From NCBI GenBank assembly GCA_015680685.1, contig MNCI01004792.1:88558-152557 (forward strand): 64,000 nucleotides of DNA, written 5' to 3'. Positions 47,557 to 60,600 of the stretch are shown one piece after another (within the stretch, counting starts at the first letter, position 1; every line of letters starts with the position of its first letter). The DNA is from Gnetum montanum (lineage: Eukaryota; Streptophyta; Gnetopsida; Gnetales; Gnetaceae). The translations under genes and the position numbers were made by a program. The notes under the pieces were generated by a model. It saw only the letters and a program-made list of their open reading frames with translations, was not told where the DNA came from and made no database searches.

Positions 47557-48077
47557 TTAAAATAAACAATGAAGTGATTTTTTATGAATAGTGCTTGCAC
47601 AATTCCCAAGATTTTGACATCATCTTATAGCCTTAGAGTTTTTAAAAACTACTCAAAATTTATGTAATAGTTACCAAATGGCTAGTGTAGACACCTACTT
47701 CAATGTTAAGACATCATATGAGATTGTCCTCAATGCGAGAGAGACGTCTACCTAGAAAGTGAGACATCTACTATGGAGGATAGACGTCTACTATTTTTCC
47801 AAGACATCTATTCAACTCTTGAACTTTGAATTCTAAGGAACTCTCTTGTCAATTTTTCTTCTTGGAAATCCTTGGAGCATCTTCATTTGACTTGTAGACT
47901 TCATTTTCATCCATGTTCTCTTCTTGCCCATGTAGTCTTCATTTTGATGTAGATCTTGTTTCCTTGAGTTCTTAGATCTCTTTGTGAAGTTCTTGTTCAT
48001 GTCCTACAAAATCATAATCCCACACATACATTTTATATTCTTCATTTTCCTTAAGGTTTTGATATATCAAGAGGTCA
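47557..48077 (-). repeat. Copia solo LTR, U3-side half (minus strand)
   Basis: The reverse complement starts TGACCTCTTGATATATC, matching the start of the copia LTR at 6626, and includes the periodic sites. GACGTC or GACATC cores lie at 47743, 47763, 47783 and 47803, exactly 20 bp apart. Together with 40433-40937 it makes one LTR of about 1.03 kb, with no second LTR or internal region nearby. Confidence 0.82.
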
Positions 48078-48082
48078 AAAAT

Positions 48083-49260
48083 TTACATACTAAGAAGTAT
48101 GAAGGTTTCAAGGAAGAGGGGACATGACATTCAAGTTTCTTATCCATTTGTAGAGGTTATTGGAAACAATAGTAAAGGAGATATGGTAATAAAGGATTAC
48201 CTTACTGAAGGCCTCCTTGGGCCAAATTGCTAAGATATCTGTCTATTTAGGGAAACTTAAAATCTAACTATATAAAGCATGAACTTGATCATCTCATAGA
48301 ACCTCCTACAAAATCCCAACTCCTTTAGGGTGAAAAGTAAGGAATCCTAATCTACCTTATCATATGCTTTTGATAAATTAAATTTAAGAAAGAAAATATC
48401 CTATTTCTGAGTGCAAACCCATTGCAAAGTCTCATTTTTTGTAATGACACTATCAATAATATTCATCCTAGGGATGAATCTTGATTGATTTACCTCTATG
48501 ATATTGGGTAGAAAGGGACTCAGGAGATTCACAAAAAGCTTGGAAATTTTTTTATAAAAACTATTGCAAATACTTATAGGCTTGTAATCCCTTAGGGATT
48601 GCACATTCTCCTTCTTGAGTAGCAAGATAATAAAGGTATTATTCTAGGCCTTGGGAAAAGTATCATGCTTAAATCTTGCTCAAAAAAGTCTTCCCAAAAT
48701 TAATTCTAATGATATTCCAGTAAGTTTTGATATTCCAACTAAGGCATCTTGTGATTTGGTACCACAACCACAATTAAATGAATTTCCTCTCTAGAGATTT
48801 TTTCTTACAAAAACTCATTATCAATTGGTGAAACCAAGTAAGAGATTATACCTTCCAATAGTCTAGGATTAACCCTCTCATTTTGATCATACAAGTTATG
48901 AAAATAGGAAACCACAACCTGGAGATCCTCTTGGGAATTTAGGAATAATTTTATTAAGAATTTCTTTTGATTTCTTTGATTTGCAATGATATAAAAGCAA
49001 GTAAAATTTTGTTCCTCTTTTTTTAGCCACATCTCCTTGGAGCACTATTTTTAGGAGACCTTCTCCTAATAAGCTAACATTCTCACTTATTTCTTTGCTA
49101 CAGTTAGATCTTGCATAATGGAGTTCCACTTCAGTAATGAATCTACTTGTCCCTAGAACTAGCCTACATTGTCCAAAGCAGCTTGCATTGTTAGAAGTCA
49201 TGTTTGTTTCCACTCTTGAAAGAAAAATCATTGAAACACTACAAGCTTTTCTAACACTCC
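48083..49260 (-). mobile_element. LINE ORF2, N-terminal part of reverse transcriptase
   Basis: On the minus strand, 48625-48401 reads LKKENVQSLRDYKPISICNSFYKKISKLF, then NIIEVNQSRFIPRMNIIDSVI. These are the first RT blocks of plant LINEs (DxRPISLCNxxYKIIS and QSxFxxGRxIxDN). Upstream (49231-48805) the QGDVAKKRGTKFYLLLYH segment and WLKKEE resemble the WLKxGDxNTxFFH linker between endonuclease and RT. The ORF is split by the copia LTR at its lower end; the RT continues at 40432. Frameshifts and stops are frequent. Confidence 0.8.
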
Positions 49261-50032
49261 AAAAGATCTAGGACTAACCCCCTTTATGTTCCAATTCCAC
49301 ACCAACTTTGTCCAAAAGCATTTCTTAGAAAGCTAGGCATTCTCAAATTTAAAAGTTGATTGATAAGAAGTCATATTTCCCCATTCATAGAGGATGGATC
49401 TATGATCTAAAAAAACCTATGATAAGGCCTTGCCAAATGAGTGGCAAGCAATCCAACATAACCTAGGAAGAAAGAACCATTCAAGATATGAAGTTTTCCA
49501 CATGTTCTCAAGTGCTAGTTGTTTCTAGGTGAAACAACAGAGAGGAACCCTAAGCTCTGCCAAATCCCCAATATGCTCTAGGTCATTGAAGAAAAGACTC
49601 TCCATGTTTTGAGTTGATGAATTGGACCTTTCCTCTTAACATCTTATGAAATTCCAATTTTGGCTAATAACCCAGTCCTTCTTAGCTCAAAGCTCTAGTA
49701 TTCTTTGTTTGATCGTTTTTTGTTGGGAGCTAATAATAGGATCATAGACATTCAAAATATTTAATCCTTCTCCTATGATTCCAAACATATCAAGATAAAA
49801 AGTTCTACCTTAAAAGTTTAGATTATTTCACTAAAGATAAACTAACTTTGCTAAAACCTCAAGTTGGAACCTTAGACGCTATCTAGCTAGGCTAGTAATC
49901 ACATGGAAAAACTTCCAATTTGGTTTCTTGAAGAAGAGCAACATACACAACATTTTCTTACAAAATTGTTGTAAAAAATCAAGTTTTCTCTTGTTCCTAG
50001 AGACCAATACAATTCCAAGATAAGATAATCAT
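49261..50032 (-). mobile_element. LINE ORF2 endonuclease domain remnant
   Basis: From ATG at 50032-50030 the minus strand reads MIILSWNCIGL, then after stops VVYVALLQETKLE. This is the beginning of the APE-type endonuclease of plant LINEs (xxSWNxRGL and xxxxLxETK with the catalytic Glu). In a live element this nuclease nicks target DNA to prime reverse transcription. The rest of the domain is too decayed to place its catalytic Asp and His. Confidence 0.7.
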
Positions 50033-50299
50033 GTTATTGAAAACATCTGGGTGATGCTATCCACTATCATACATTGTTCCATTGGCGAATTCAGAACCTA
50101 CATCAAATTTGCTTCTCTTTTTTGCTAGGATTTTCCCCAAATAAAAAATCTAGTATTTCTTATTGTTGATTGGAAATATCACAAATATTTTTCTTTCTTA
50201 GATCTTCCATACTCAATGTTCGACGTAGCCCTTTTCCTTATGGACCACCTAAGAGCAAGAGTTTGTGGCCATTACTTTCTAAGCATACTTGAATGACCT

Positions 50300-51620
50300 C
50301 TAGTGTTATTACTTTTTTTGGCCTTACTAGGCTTCTTCATCATCCTATTTTGCATTGATTTGCATTTGTCATTTCTGTCCTCTTACAACACCTGAGTTTT
50401 GCTTTTTCTAGATGACTAACTACCAGCCTTCCAAATCATCATCCTTGGCTTTTTCCTTATCATCCCCTCTAGCCTACTTAAAATAGGTCACATGCTCCAC
50501 CTCTAGCCTCGATGTATCCACTAATACTCCTTGGAAAAAAATGATAATCTACAAAGATTGGTCTAGCCCTTGTTTTCTATCATTGTTGGTGCACTTATCC
50601 ACAGGGGGTTTTTCAGTAGCTTTAACATCTAGGCTAGTCTTTCACCTGGGTGAAACTCATTCCTTCTTCCTATCTTGTGTTGATTTTCTACCCCATGTAT
50701 TCTATAGGTATTAGGTTGAGATATGTCCCTATTTAGTATAGATCCTACAAATATTTTAGAAATTATCATAAAATATTAGTTGGAAAAAGCACCCATGAGG
50801 CCCTTGTAAGATAATTTATGGTAGATTCAAATCCATGCCATTGCACCATGAACCCCAAAATATGTACATGGATTAATCATTAAAAGTTTCCCAAATATGT
50901 CAACAATTTTTCACAAAACCCCCTCTAACCAGAATTCAATCAAAAGTCTAGAAAGGCGCATCCACACAACTAACTCCCTCTTGGTTCAGATCTTATCATC
51001 AATCTCCTTCTGCAATGGCAAATGCATAGGAACCTATTTTTCAACCTGCATGATTAGCTAGCCAACCCTCTAGGATATTATGGAATCCACTACTTTCATA
51101 TCTTTCTCCTCCACAAAAATTAGCAACACCACATTTCCCTGCGAAGGACTGACTGGTACCATGACCCTTGACCAAGCCTTAGCAACTCATGCCTAGAACT
51201 CCTTGATGATAAGAGCCCTACCATTAAAGATGCTCATAAGCATTCATTAAAAATGTTGTTGTTGTACCTCAAGCATCCTTTTTGAGATAAAAATCCTAGA
51301 GCCATCCAGACTCTTAAAGCTAGGAAAATCCTCTTCTTTGCAGCTCTGCTCTTGATTCTTCTTAAACAAGGATTTCCCTCAAAGTGTATCCACAAAGGAA
51401 ATATGGTCTAACATCAAACCACTATCACTACTTGTGCTATTCATTGCATTGCTTGATATGTTCTTTGAGCATCCTTCAACCCTAAACAAACCATTATCCC
51501 AATTCTATGCATGCCCATCTACCACTCTGCCAAAATCCTTCTGCACCCTTGAGCTACCTTCTCTTGAATCTTCCATCATCTCAAGTGAATGTTGATAGGG
51601 AGGAATTCTACATTTGTTCA
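50300..51620 (-). mobile_element. LINE ORF1-like region
   Basis: The minus strand contains AKAWSRVMVPVSPSQGNVVLLIFVEE-type text across a frameshift, then RELVVWMRLSRLLIEFWLEGVL and KIVDIFGKLLMINPCTYFGV. The WVRLPxLPxxFW / LxxIGxxLGxFxxxD order is that of the DUF4283-type domain in ORF1 of plant LINEs. It lies just upstream of the endonuclease, as expected. No zinc knuckle was seen with confidence. The left (5') end of the LINE is probably near 51620. Confidence 0.55.
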
Positions 51621-53150
51621 AGTGTTACGTTTAGAGTAAATGTGAAAATTGGCACATACTATAGACATATTGATTTATGATTGTCATTTAGGTTTTCCAA
51701 TTATTCATTTACTTCAAAATTTGAAGGACTTGTCCATTTTATTCTATTGGTCTCACCAATAGCACAATTATTTGGGTGAGGCTTTATCTTGTATTGTTAA
51801 TTTTTTGTTTTTGTTTTTGTTTTGAGAAGGTACTCAAATTTCTTGATTATAGCATTCTTATTTAAAACTTAAGAACACTTTGATCTTGGTGTTAGGTTTT
51901 AAAGATGCCAATTTTATGGGTTGTTGGTTTAGGCTTTAAAATGCTATTCTTACAAGCACTACCACCTAAGCTATAGTTGGTGCTCATGGTAAAATTATAT
52001 TTTGTCAATAAAACTCTAAGAGCATACAAACTTCTTTAGTATGAATCTAATGCAATTTCTAACGTATCTGTATTCTCATGCACATCACATGTAAGCATGT
52101 ATAAAATAGGAAAAAAATTGCAAAGAAAATTCCAACTGTTTCTACAGTAAGAAAAAAATTCAAAAACCAAGATACTTTAACTTGGGAAGTAAAAAATTAG
52201 AACTTGTAACCTCTATTATATAATTTCAAATACTTACCACTATTTTACTCACCTTAGTTGTGGTCAAAATTATTTTTTATATTATTTACCTAAGTGTTCC
52301 TAGGTCCTAATTGCCAACCTAGTGACACATAAGCATGATAGATGATGGGCATCAAAAATGCATGCGCGAGCAACATTGCATTAAAGACAAACTAGAGGTG
52401 CTAGCTTTAGACTTTGAAGATGCCAGTCTTATGAGCATAAGCACTTAAGCTATAATTAATGCTTGTGTTAAATTATAGTTTGTCAAAGCTCGAGAGGTTT
52501 CATATTCCTTGTAGTGTTAATTATGCACGTTGAATAATATTCTATCCATAACCTTCTACAAGATTAATAATGTAATGCTAAATAATATTTTCCACAATGT
52601 TCATCTTATATTATACACATTTTTTTAAATGTATATTAACATATGATCTTTGCAAAAATAAATAAGGGTTTTTGACCAAATTATAAAATATATTACTAAA
52701 CTAGTTATTGTTATTACACATGTTATTATATTCAATTTTTTTAAATCAATCTTAAAATATGATATTTTGAAAAGGAAAAGATTTTCCTATCAAATCATAA
52801 ATATATATTATAACTATATCACTAAATTAATTAGTTTTACAGAACATATCAATTTAAAAAATAATCTTTAATATTTATTGTTGATCTATGCCTCATTGTT
52901 TAGCTGATTCTTAATGCAAGTATTACTGTTCTGCCGCAACAAATACCTTTAATTAGGGTTGTGATAACATTGTATCATTGTTTAAATAATCATCTTAAAA
53001 TAGACATGATTTCTATGTAATTTTTATAAAAATATTCAATATCTTAGACTGGTATAATGACTTTAGAATATTCAACATCAATGAATTCGTTATTAAAGTA
53101 TCTTTGATTATGAGTTCACAAATTCAATCCTGAGGTGTGAATATAAATAG
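51621..53150. other. AT-rich intergenic DNA, no gene seen
   Basis: No coding sequence. Two similar words around aagcactaccacctaagctatagtt and its variant, each followed by a (t/g)gtgctca-like word and aattata(t/g)tttgtcaa, occur near 51953-52000 and 52437-52480. They are a diverged direct repeat about 480 bp apart. Confidence 0.4.
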
Positions 53151-53669
53151 TTAAGACTAACTTTCAAGAAATCTTCGGCGGCTTGTGGAATTAGGATTTT
53201 TACCCATATGAGTGGGTCTAAATGCTCTTCGTTTGAGTTACACATTAGTGGCACATTTCGAATTCCCACGCCCACATGGAGCTAGATCGGATTCTGGGCT
53301 CGTTATAGTTCTGTGGGTGACGCCTGACGCTTGACGCTTAAGTGTGACTTTTACTGTACAAGAAAGCACACAAGCCACACGTATGCATGTTATCACAACT
53401 CGAGTGTTCAACTAGGATTGGTTTTCTTATGCAAAGTCCGTTAGGCATTGACGGGTATACCAAATACATACATGCAATAATATCTGTACATGATATGGTT
53501 GTCTTGTTCGGTTCGCGTGTGACCTGTGACAACACGGAACCTTTGCAACAAATCTGGTACGAAGTGACGGACAAATTCCGTCCGCGATGTTCTATATTTC
53601 GTTGACCTCCCTGTCTGCAATGGTTGTCCATACATTGTTGTTTCCCGAACACAACTAGAGGCACTAAGG
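53151..53669. other. GC-richer patch of unknown origin
   Basis: Composition and CpG content are higher than in the neighbours (for example gacgcctgacgcttgacgct near 53320). Short open frames on both strands (53338-53664 minus, 53387-53605 plus) show no known domain. It may be a young insertion or a relic of a gene. Confidence 0.35.
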
Positions 53670-54215
53670 TAGGGTGATGAAAATTTTGACTTAAAATAGA
53701 GATTAGTGGAAGACTATTAGAAAACCTTAAATTAACTTAATATAGAAAACACACCGCATATATGCACAAAAGGACATCAAGATTTTAAGGTGGTTCGGAG
53801 CCTAGATTTACTGACCTACATTCACCATAAAACATTTCCAGATTGGAGTCACCATAAAACATTTCCAGATTGGAGGGGGTAAAGTAACTCTATTAATAAA
53901 AAGAAATTTACAAGGCTTCTTTTATAGTCCTGGACTGAGCATATCTACCAAGCTCAAAGTCCTAGAAATCTATTTTCACATTACAAAGGAAGGGGTAAAT
54001 ACTCTGCCTTGTCTTAACACAAAGACTTAAGAGTAACTAAGCTTCCTTAGACAAAGAAAATAAAGCTTTTACAGAAAAGAGAATACAGAGAGAGAAGTAG
54101 AGCAGAGGCACAGAAGAAATTCTAGTTCAAGCTCAAGGCCAAAAACTAGAATACTCAAACTGAGACCAATAGCTTCACTTTATGGCCTTCCTCTTTTTTT
54201 TTTGATGTTTTTATA
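53670..54215 (-). repeat. Probable Ty1/copia LTR, R/U5 part
   Basis: On the minus strand a TATA box (GCTATAAAAAC, + 54210-54215 for the core) is followed by transcribed-type sequence containing CCGAACCACCTT, a word common in plant copia LTRs. It ends near TCATCA at about 53672. Within it a 26-27 bp unit (CACCATAAAACATTTCCAG and flank) is duplicated in tandem near 53824-53876. No partner LTR was found. Confidence 0.5.
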
Positions 54216-54689
54216 GCCATTCATTCTACCATTATCAATTTGCTGAAGAAGAAAACACCATAGAAGTTGTATCTAACCTTTCATTATTGCTTTTGGCATG
54301 AGATTTAGGTAAGCCTTAAAAGCTAAGTAGAGGAGGAAGAAATTTGTTATTTCATCTTGGTGCTAACTGCTCCTTCCCGCGAAAATAACAAGCTCTACTT
54401 TCACTGAAAATAATGGCTCTTTCAGCTTCAACTAACAATCCCTGTTCACATTAATGGGGTCTAGCTTGAATAGATTCTAGGTTCTTCATATAAAAACCCC
54501 TTTCAATATAAGCTTATGTTGCTTCCTTTTCATTTTGCAGATGCAATCTTTCTTGCTATAGCTCATGTAGATATGAAACTTGGTTCTAGCCTTTCTTTTG
54601 CTTGAGTTGATATGGCAGTGAACTCTTTTAAAAATTCAGATGATTTTGTTTTTCATAGTTTTTTTCTAAATAAACTTTTTGGTGTGGTA

Positions 54690-55545
54690 ATAGAGCTGAC
54701 ATGGCAAAGCTATTTAGAAGAGCTTTGTAGAACTAGAACTACATATTGGTTTTAGATGCTGAATTGGTAATGCTTTTGGAAGAACCAAAAATTGCTTTCG
54801 AAGCTTTTTCAAAAGGAGACCAGACTTTAAATCAATCATGTACATGTAAAAGAAGCATTGTTATGATAGAGCTGTTTGAACATGTTCTTTGCATAGCATA
54901 AAATTGACTTTACAAGCTAATTCTATTTTGTGCTTTTTCTACGAGTTGATATGATCAAGCAAGCCTATCTATAGTGGAAAAATGGTTCTACGAGCTAATT
55001 TTGCTTAGCACCTTTTCCATTAAGTTGACATGGTAGAGCTATTTGATCGAGTCTTCTATAAAACAAAACTTCGCTCTAGTTTTATTTAGTGCTTTTTATT
55101 CAGCTAACATGGTATAACTATTTGATTAAGCCTTTGTAGAATCAGAATGAGCCTCTACAAGTTGGATCTATGTGCTTAGCTAGAAAGAAAGTTTAACTGT
55201 ACATGCTCTAAAATAGTTTTAAGCTCGTCTGCACTAAGTTCATAACAGAAAATCTGACATGGTAGAGTTAAATTAACGAGTCCTTTGTAGAGTGAAAAAT
55301 ATTTCTATGAGCTAATACTAAGTTGTGCTTTTGTGTGATTTGACGTGGTGTAAAGCAAGAAAATGGATCTATGAGCTAAATTTGTTCTGCACTTTGCTTT
55401 CTTGGGCTAACGTGGTAGAGCTAATTCTCGTTCTTGTTGTAGAACTAAAAATGATTCTACAAGATGACTCATCTCAAAAAAAAATAAAAAATAAATAAAT
55501 AAATTAAGTGCATGAGCTTTAAATGAAAGGCTGATATGGAAGAGC
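54690..55545. repeat. Diverged tandem array of about 80-bp units
   Basis: A GCTGACATGGTAGAGCTA-like anchor recurs at about 54695, 54866, 54943, 55023, 55101, 55252, 55339, 55405 and 55529. Several spacings are 76-87 bp or about twice that. Other parts recur too (TCTACGAGCTAATT, TGCTTTTT, CTTTGTAGAA). On the minus strand it lies upstream of the TATA box at 54210, so it could be U3 of the same LTR. Confidence 0.6.
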
Positions 55546-56348
55546 TAAATTAGCAAGCCCACATGAGTGGAAAAAAGATTCTACAAATTGGATCTACTTG
55601 CTGAGCTAGATTAAAAATGTTATTACCCATGTGCTTTATTTGAGCTTGGCCCTACTAAACAAAGTCAATTGAAGCTACCATTGGACAACTAAACAATACT
55701 AGTTATCTTCATAAAGCTAAGAAGAAGACTCGAGCTGGTAGAGTAGATCAAGATAAGTAGAATAAAAAATAAGATTCTAAACACTAGTTCTAAATGCTAA
55801 CATGGCAAACAGAGTGTTAGCTTTTTAAAGATCAAGAGCTCAAACTTGTGAAACAAAAAGCTCTACTAAGAAGCAAAAACATAACTAAGGTCAAAACAAA
55901 CAATCATTGAAGGTGTCCATGTAGGCCACTTAGATAAATGTTACATATCCCTTCACCTCATTCATAGCTTCTCTTTTTTCATTACTTAGTCCTTGAAAGC
56001 TTTTTGGATCAATGCCCCATCATTCTCTGTATATGTCATTTTGCAACTTTGATTAAGATTCCACTTCAAATATTATTAGTTGACCCTCCCATGTTCCTAT
56101 GTGCTTGGTAGCTAATCTTGGATTCATTGGATTAGGCTGACTATAAATGGCTTCTCCTAAGTTCTTACTTGACCAACCTTTAGAACATTCTTCTCACTCA
56201 ACATTGTCATCTTCATATAGCCCTACTTTCATACCCTTCCCTAAATTCATATTCTATTGGATAAAATTAGCATGGTTGATCCTTTACCGACATCTACAAT
56301 AACAACTTTAGAGCCTCCTTGAGACAAAAGAGCTATACTAGTATCAGT
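55546..56348. other. Intergenic DNA, no gene seen
   Basis: Ends with CAGT next to the LTR of element 3. No domain is visible in any frame. Confidence 0.45.
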
Positions 56349-57608
56349 TGATAGGGGTTCCACTAGTTTTAAACCAAGAGATATATCATTCAAATCATGA
56401 TGCGATCTGATCATAAGGTTTGAAGATGATGTTGAGTGGATTATCAAAAACATGTATATATGGTTATGTTGAAAAAGTATAAAATATATTATAATACATG
56501 TGGTATAATTAAAATCTGTGTAACCATGGAGAGAGAGATATATTTTGAGAATATTTAGAAGTTTATATTTTATAATTTTTAGGAATTTCATATTTATGAG
56601 AAACAAAACAAACATAAATACACATGCATTGCAATCCCTCATGGGGATAGGTGTAATGCTTGTGTTGTAATTCCTCTTGGGTACAAAGGCAGCACCACAC
56701 ACAAAATGCAATAAATAATGACTCTTAGTCATAACCTTGATAGTCCAGCATCATGCCATATAGTTGTAAGCTCCTTGGGTTAAGTCATTACAACTTATGA
56801 AAATGAGAATTAAATAAACATTTAAAGAGATTTAATGTTTTATGATGTTTTGAAGTTTAAGGTAGCAATGAAAAAATGGAAAAAACAATAAGCTTTATTC
56901 ACCATGCAAAAATTAGACTTTGCATTAATCAAATAGTTTTGAGCTACATAAGCAAGATAGTACTCTAACAGAGTCTAGTTTCACTTATGAAAGTGACAAA
57001 TTAAGACATATAAAATAGGAAAGGAAATTACCTTACCCAAGGGAGAAAGAGCTCTTCACATAAATTAGATGTCAAAAGCCCAAATGAAATCCAAGTTATA
57101 CTTAGGATATAACTAAGTTGTATGTGAGAGCTTGTCTTGTGTATTTATAGTCTTTACAAAGAAATAAAAGAGGTTCATTAACATCTAGGCATCAATGGAG
57201 GTCTATCAATGTAGCCTTGGCCAATTAGAATGCACTTTTGACACTTTGGTCCAACTTTGGACAAGTAGGGGATGCACTGATGGGGATGCATTGATTTCCC
57301 TATGGAAATTTAGGGTAGTTGGTGCATCCCTCCTAAAGTCACACTTTACATGAAGGATCCTGGGTAAAGCTTGAAAAATTAGGGAATATTACGGATGGAT
57401 CATATGACATTTGAATGAAGTTGGAATCATCCTAAAGAGCTTGGAATCATGCATACAACCTTAAAGTGTGACATAGATGACTAGGGTTCATCTTGGGAGA
57501 TTAAGAGACTTAATCAAACACGCTAGACTATAAACATAAAGCATATGAAACACTTTTCAAATTCAAGGCTTATAATTAACATACAATTTGCAACTCGATG
57601 CCTCATCA
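56349..57608 (-). repeat. 3' LTR of Athila-type element 3 (minus strand)
   Basis: On the minus strand it begins TGATGAGGCATCGAG (57608) and ends CCTATCA (56349), 1260 bp long. A polypurine-like AGCCATGGGAAAA lies just upstream at 57609-57621. A TATA box (CTATAAATACA) is near 57139-57150. The part from 56349 to about 57075 matches 62667-63400 in the same orientation. Confidence 0.8.
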
Positions 57609-60600
57609 TTTTCCCATGGCTAAGTAAAGCTAGTCCCATAGCTTTAAAATTCAAGACAAAAAAATAAGGACTAGACACATCACACGAATTACAAATGTAC
57701 AATATAGAATATGACTACATTACATACAAGTCACCTCACTGAGAAGTGCTAGGGGTGGCAGAGGAGAAAATTTCCTTAACATGCCTACATGAAATACGAA
57801 GAAGCTAAATGGATAGGTATTTTTCATATGTCATTTACATCTACACCTTTCGTGTCATTCCTCTTCAAATCACCTCTTGCAAGCTTCTCTCACACTTTTT
57901 TGGAAGATCTTGTTAGGCATGTGCTCAACTTGGAGATGAAGAGTGTAACCATTTGCCTCTGGATCTCTCTCTTAAGGAAGGTCTCTCATGTACAAGCATT
58001 GGATTTGATCATTGATATTGTTCCTTCTTTTCTTCTAGGACTAGTCGTTCTCTTGTAAGATCATAGACCAAGGACTGAGATCTTTCCATTTCCTCGCAAG
58101 TAAGTCTAGAGAATCTTGAGCATAGTTAGCTTACATGATGAGCTATGAAAATGCTAAAAATCAAGTGAGATCCCCCAAGCCATTATACTACCATTATAAA
58201 AATTGGCCATAGGAACAATGATAAGTATAATCCTTAGGGGAAGAAGAGAAACATAATCATAACTATGAAATCTAGACATGCATGGGTAAGTAAGAATAAA
58301 GTGAAAATCATTTAAGTAACCAAAAAAATTACAAAGTACATACTCGAATTAGTAACTCTCCCTCATAATTGAGTTACAAGACATCTGGCTTGAACCACAC
58401 GAACAATGTAGATGAAAAGAAGAAGAACAAATGCCCATGAAAATCTCAAAAATCCAACCAAGGATCAACCCAAATAATCCACAAAAGAGAGCAAGAAGAC
58501 TAAAATATTAAAATCTCATTTTAGATGACATCCAAACTCATGGAATTTGAATCATAATGTCAAATCTACTCATTCCCATAATCTAAAAACTAATAAAGAG
58601 GATTATAGAAATGGGAGAAAAATAGCAAACTTGAAGGTTAAAAAAATAGGCACAAGAGAGGTAAGATGAAAAATGATTATCATGATCAAACCTTGAAGCT
58701 CATATAGTCAATACTCATATAATTGAAAGACCAATCGAGTGCTTTATGCCATGCAACCAGCACCATAACTAGAAGATAAGCTTGAAACCACTTGGTCACA
58801 ATGCCAAGTCATCAAGGATTTGCATGTGCATCCTTTTCAAAATAGACACTTGTCTTGCTTGCTCTTATGAAATCCATTGAAGGGGCACTTGTTAATTCCC
58901 AAAAACTAGTGAGACATCAACATCAAATGTGAGTATGTCCCCTTCAATGGGAAAATATCATCCTCTACTTTGCCTAATTGACTTCGTACCATAAAACATG
59001 ATGGACATGAATGGAATGAAAGGGATGAAGACTGAATGATAGATAAGAAAGAGAAGGTGAGAGTGAAACATCATCAGATCTCTAGCCAATCACTTAATTT
59101 GCTCATAAGAACATGTGAGCATGTCCTAAACCCCATGAGAGATCCATTGGTACATCCATTCATCCCTACTCATTCACATAGTAGGGATAGATCTCCACAT
59201 CTCCTTTTTAAGTGCAAGGTTACTCCCGCCACTACTAGTGCAATCTAGTCTTGATTATTTTGCAGTCTAATCATGGGTAAAATTAAATTAGGAAAATGTA
59301 CTATAGACCATTTAGAAGTCAGGATTATGGTTTTGTTGTCCTCCATCTATGCATGTATGCATAACAAGTTTTCTGAATTTATCTTTATCAAAATCCTCTT
59401 GTTGATTCCTTTAGTTATGCTAATTGATTCTTATCCTAATAATAATTACAAACAAGAAAAAATGGATTTAGAAATTGAGTGGAAGCAACATTTGATGTTA
59501 CTAAAGTTCACTAAGAGAGAGACTTCTAGGTGTTCATGGCCATGGGTAGGGATGAACAAGAGATTATCTTGGACTATTACATTTTGGGATTCAAGTGATC
59601 TTGGTAATGGGTTGAACATGAGAAAGATTTATATGGATATTGGTTTAACCACTCATTTTGACCATAATTTAAGTAATAATAAGATTGATTTAGGATGATA
59701 AAGGTATTAATTTGTATAGCTTGATAAACTTAGAGTTACATTGCTCTTTCCATCACCTCTTCCTCTTTTTGTTTTTTCTTCTTTCATTTTTCATCATTTT
59801 TTCTTTTCATATTTTATTCATTTCATTTTTTCTCTTTTTCTTTAATATTTCATCTTTTCGTTTATGAGAAGAGGGCTTTTGAATGGTGCATGAGGATTAT
59901 CAGAATGATTAAGTTCTAGATCACCACCTAAAGTCTTGAACTTGCATAATCATGCAAATTCATCACTCATCACATGGCACAGATAGGTTCATGAGATCAT
60001 GATCCTCTTCTAACCAAGAATGACTAGGCATGGCAAGCACATGCACCTTAGTCCAATAATACTAATTAGACCCATTATAGTGGTCGCAAGTACTATTGAT
60101 GATACATCCTTTTCTTGCCAGTGATCAAGCACTCTTCTAGAATTCTACAGCTCACACCCTAAGGTGTGGATCCCACCTATCCATGGTTCTAGTAGTAGTA
60201 GCTTCAATAGCTCATGGTGCAAGTCTCAGCTCCCTATTGAATTTGAGCCTAGATTACTAGTGACAAATAAAGAAAATGTTGGTTGATGAATTTTGTTGTG
60301 TAGACATTGTATTGATAAAGGCTCACTTTGAATCCATTTACCACTCTTGCATTGCCATCACATTAATAACTCATCCATCCACAATTGGCTTATCGAGTGA
60401 ACATTCATAAAGCACATTAATTAATTTTTCCTCTACATAGAAAACATACTTAAAGAAATATCAAATAAAAAATAAGAAAATTAGAGAATGATATCTTATT
60501 AATTTAAAACTATATAAAAATACACATCAAATAACAAAATAAACAAACAAAAATACAAAAAATACAAAAAAAACTATATCACTAAAACCATTACATGGAG

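Noticed and set aside
53338-53664. 108-codon minus-strand frame in a GC-richer patch
   Set aside because: No domain recognised and overlapping open frames exist on both strands, as expected by chance in GC-richer DNA.
56247-56732. 161-codon minus-strand open frame
   Set aside because: It spans the U5 end of the element 3 LTR and its flank, is hydrophobic only because of AT-rich codons, and is not preserved in the matching LTR copy at 62667.
57789-58058. 89-codon plus-strand open frame
   Set aside because: Antisense to element 3 and without family features.
59273-59698. 141-codon plus-strand open frame
   Set aside because: It is antisense inside the body of element 3 and has no recognisable domain, so I did not call a gene.
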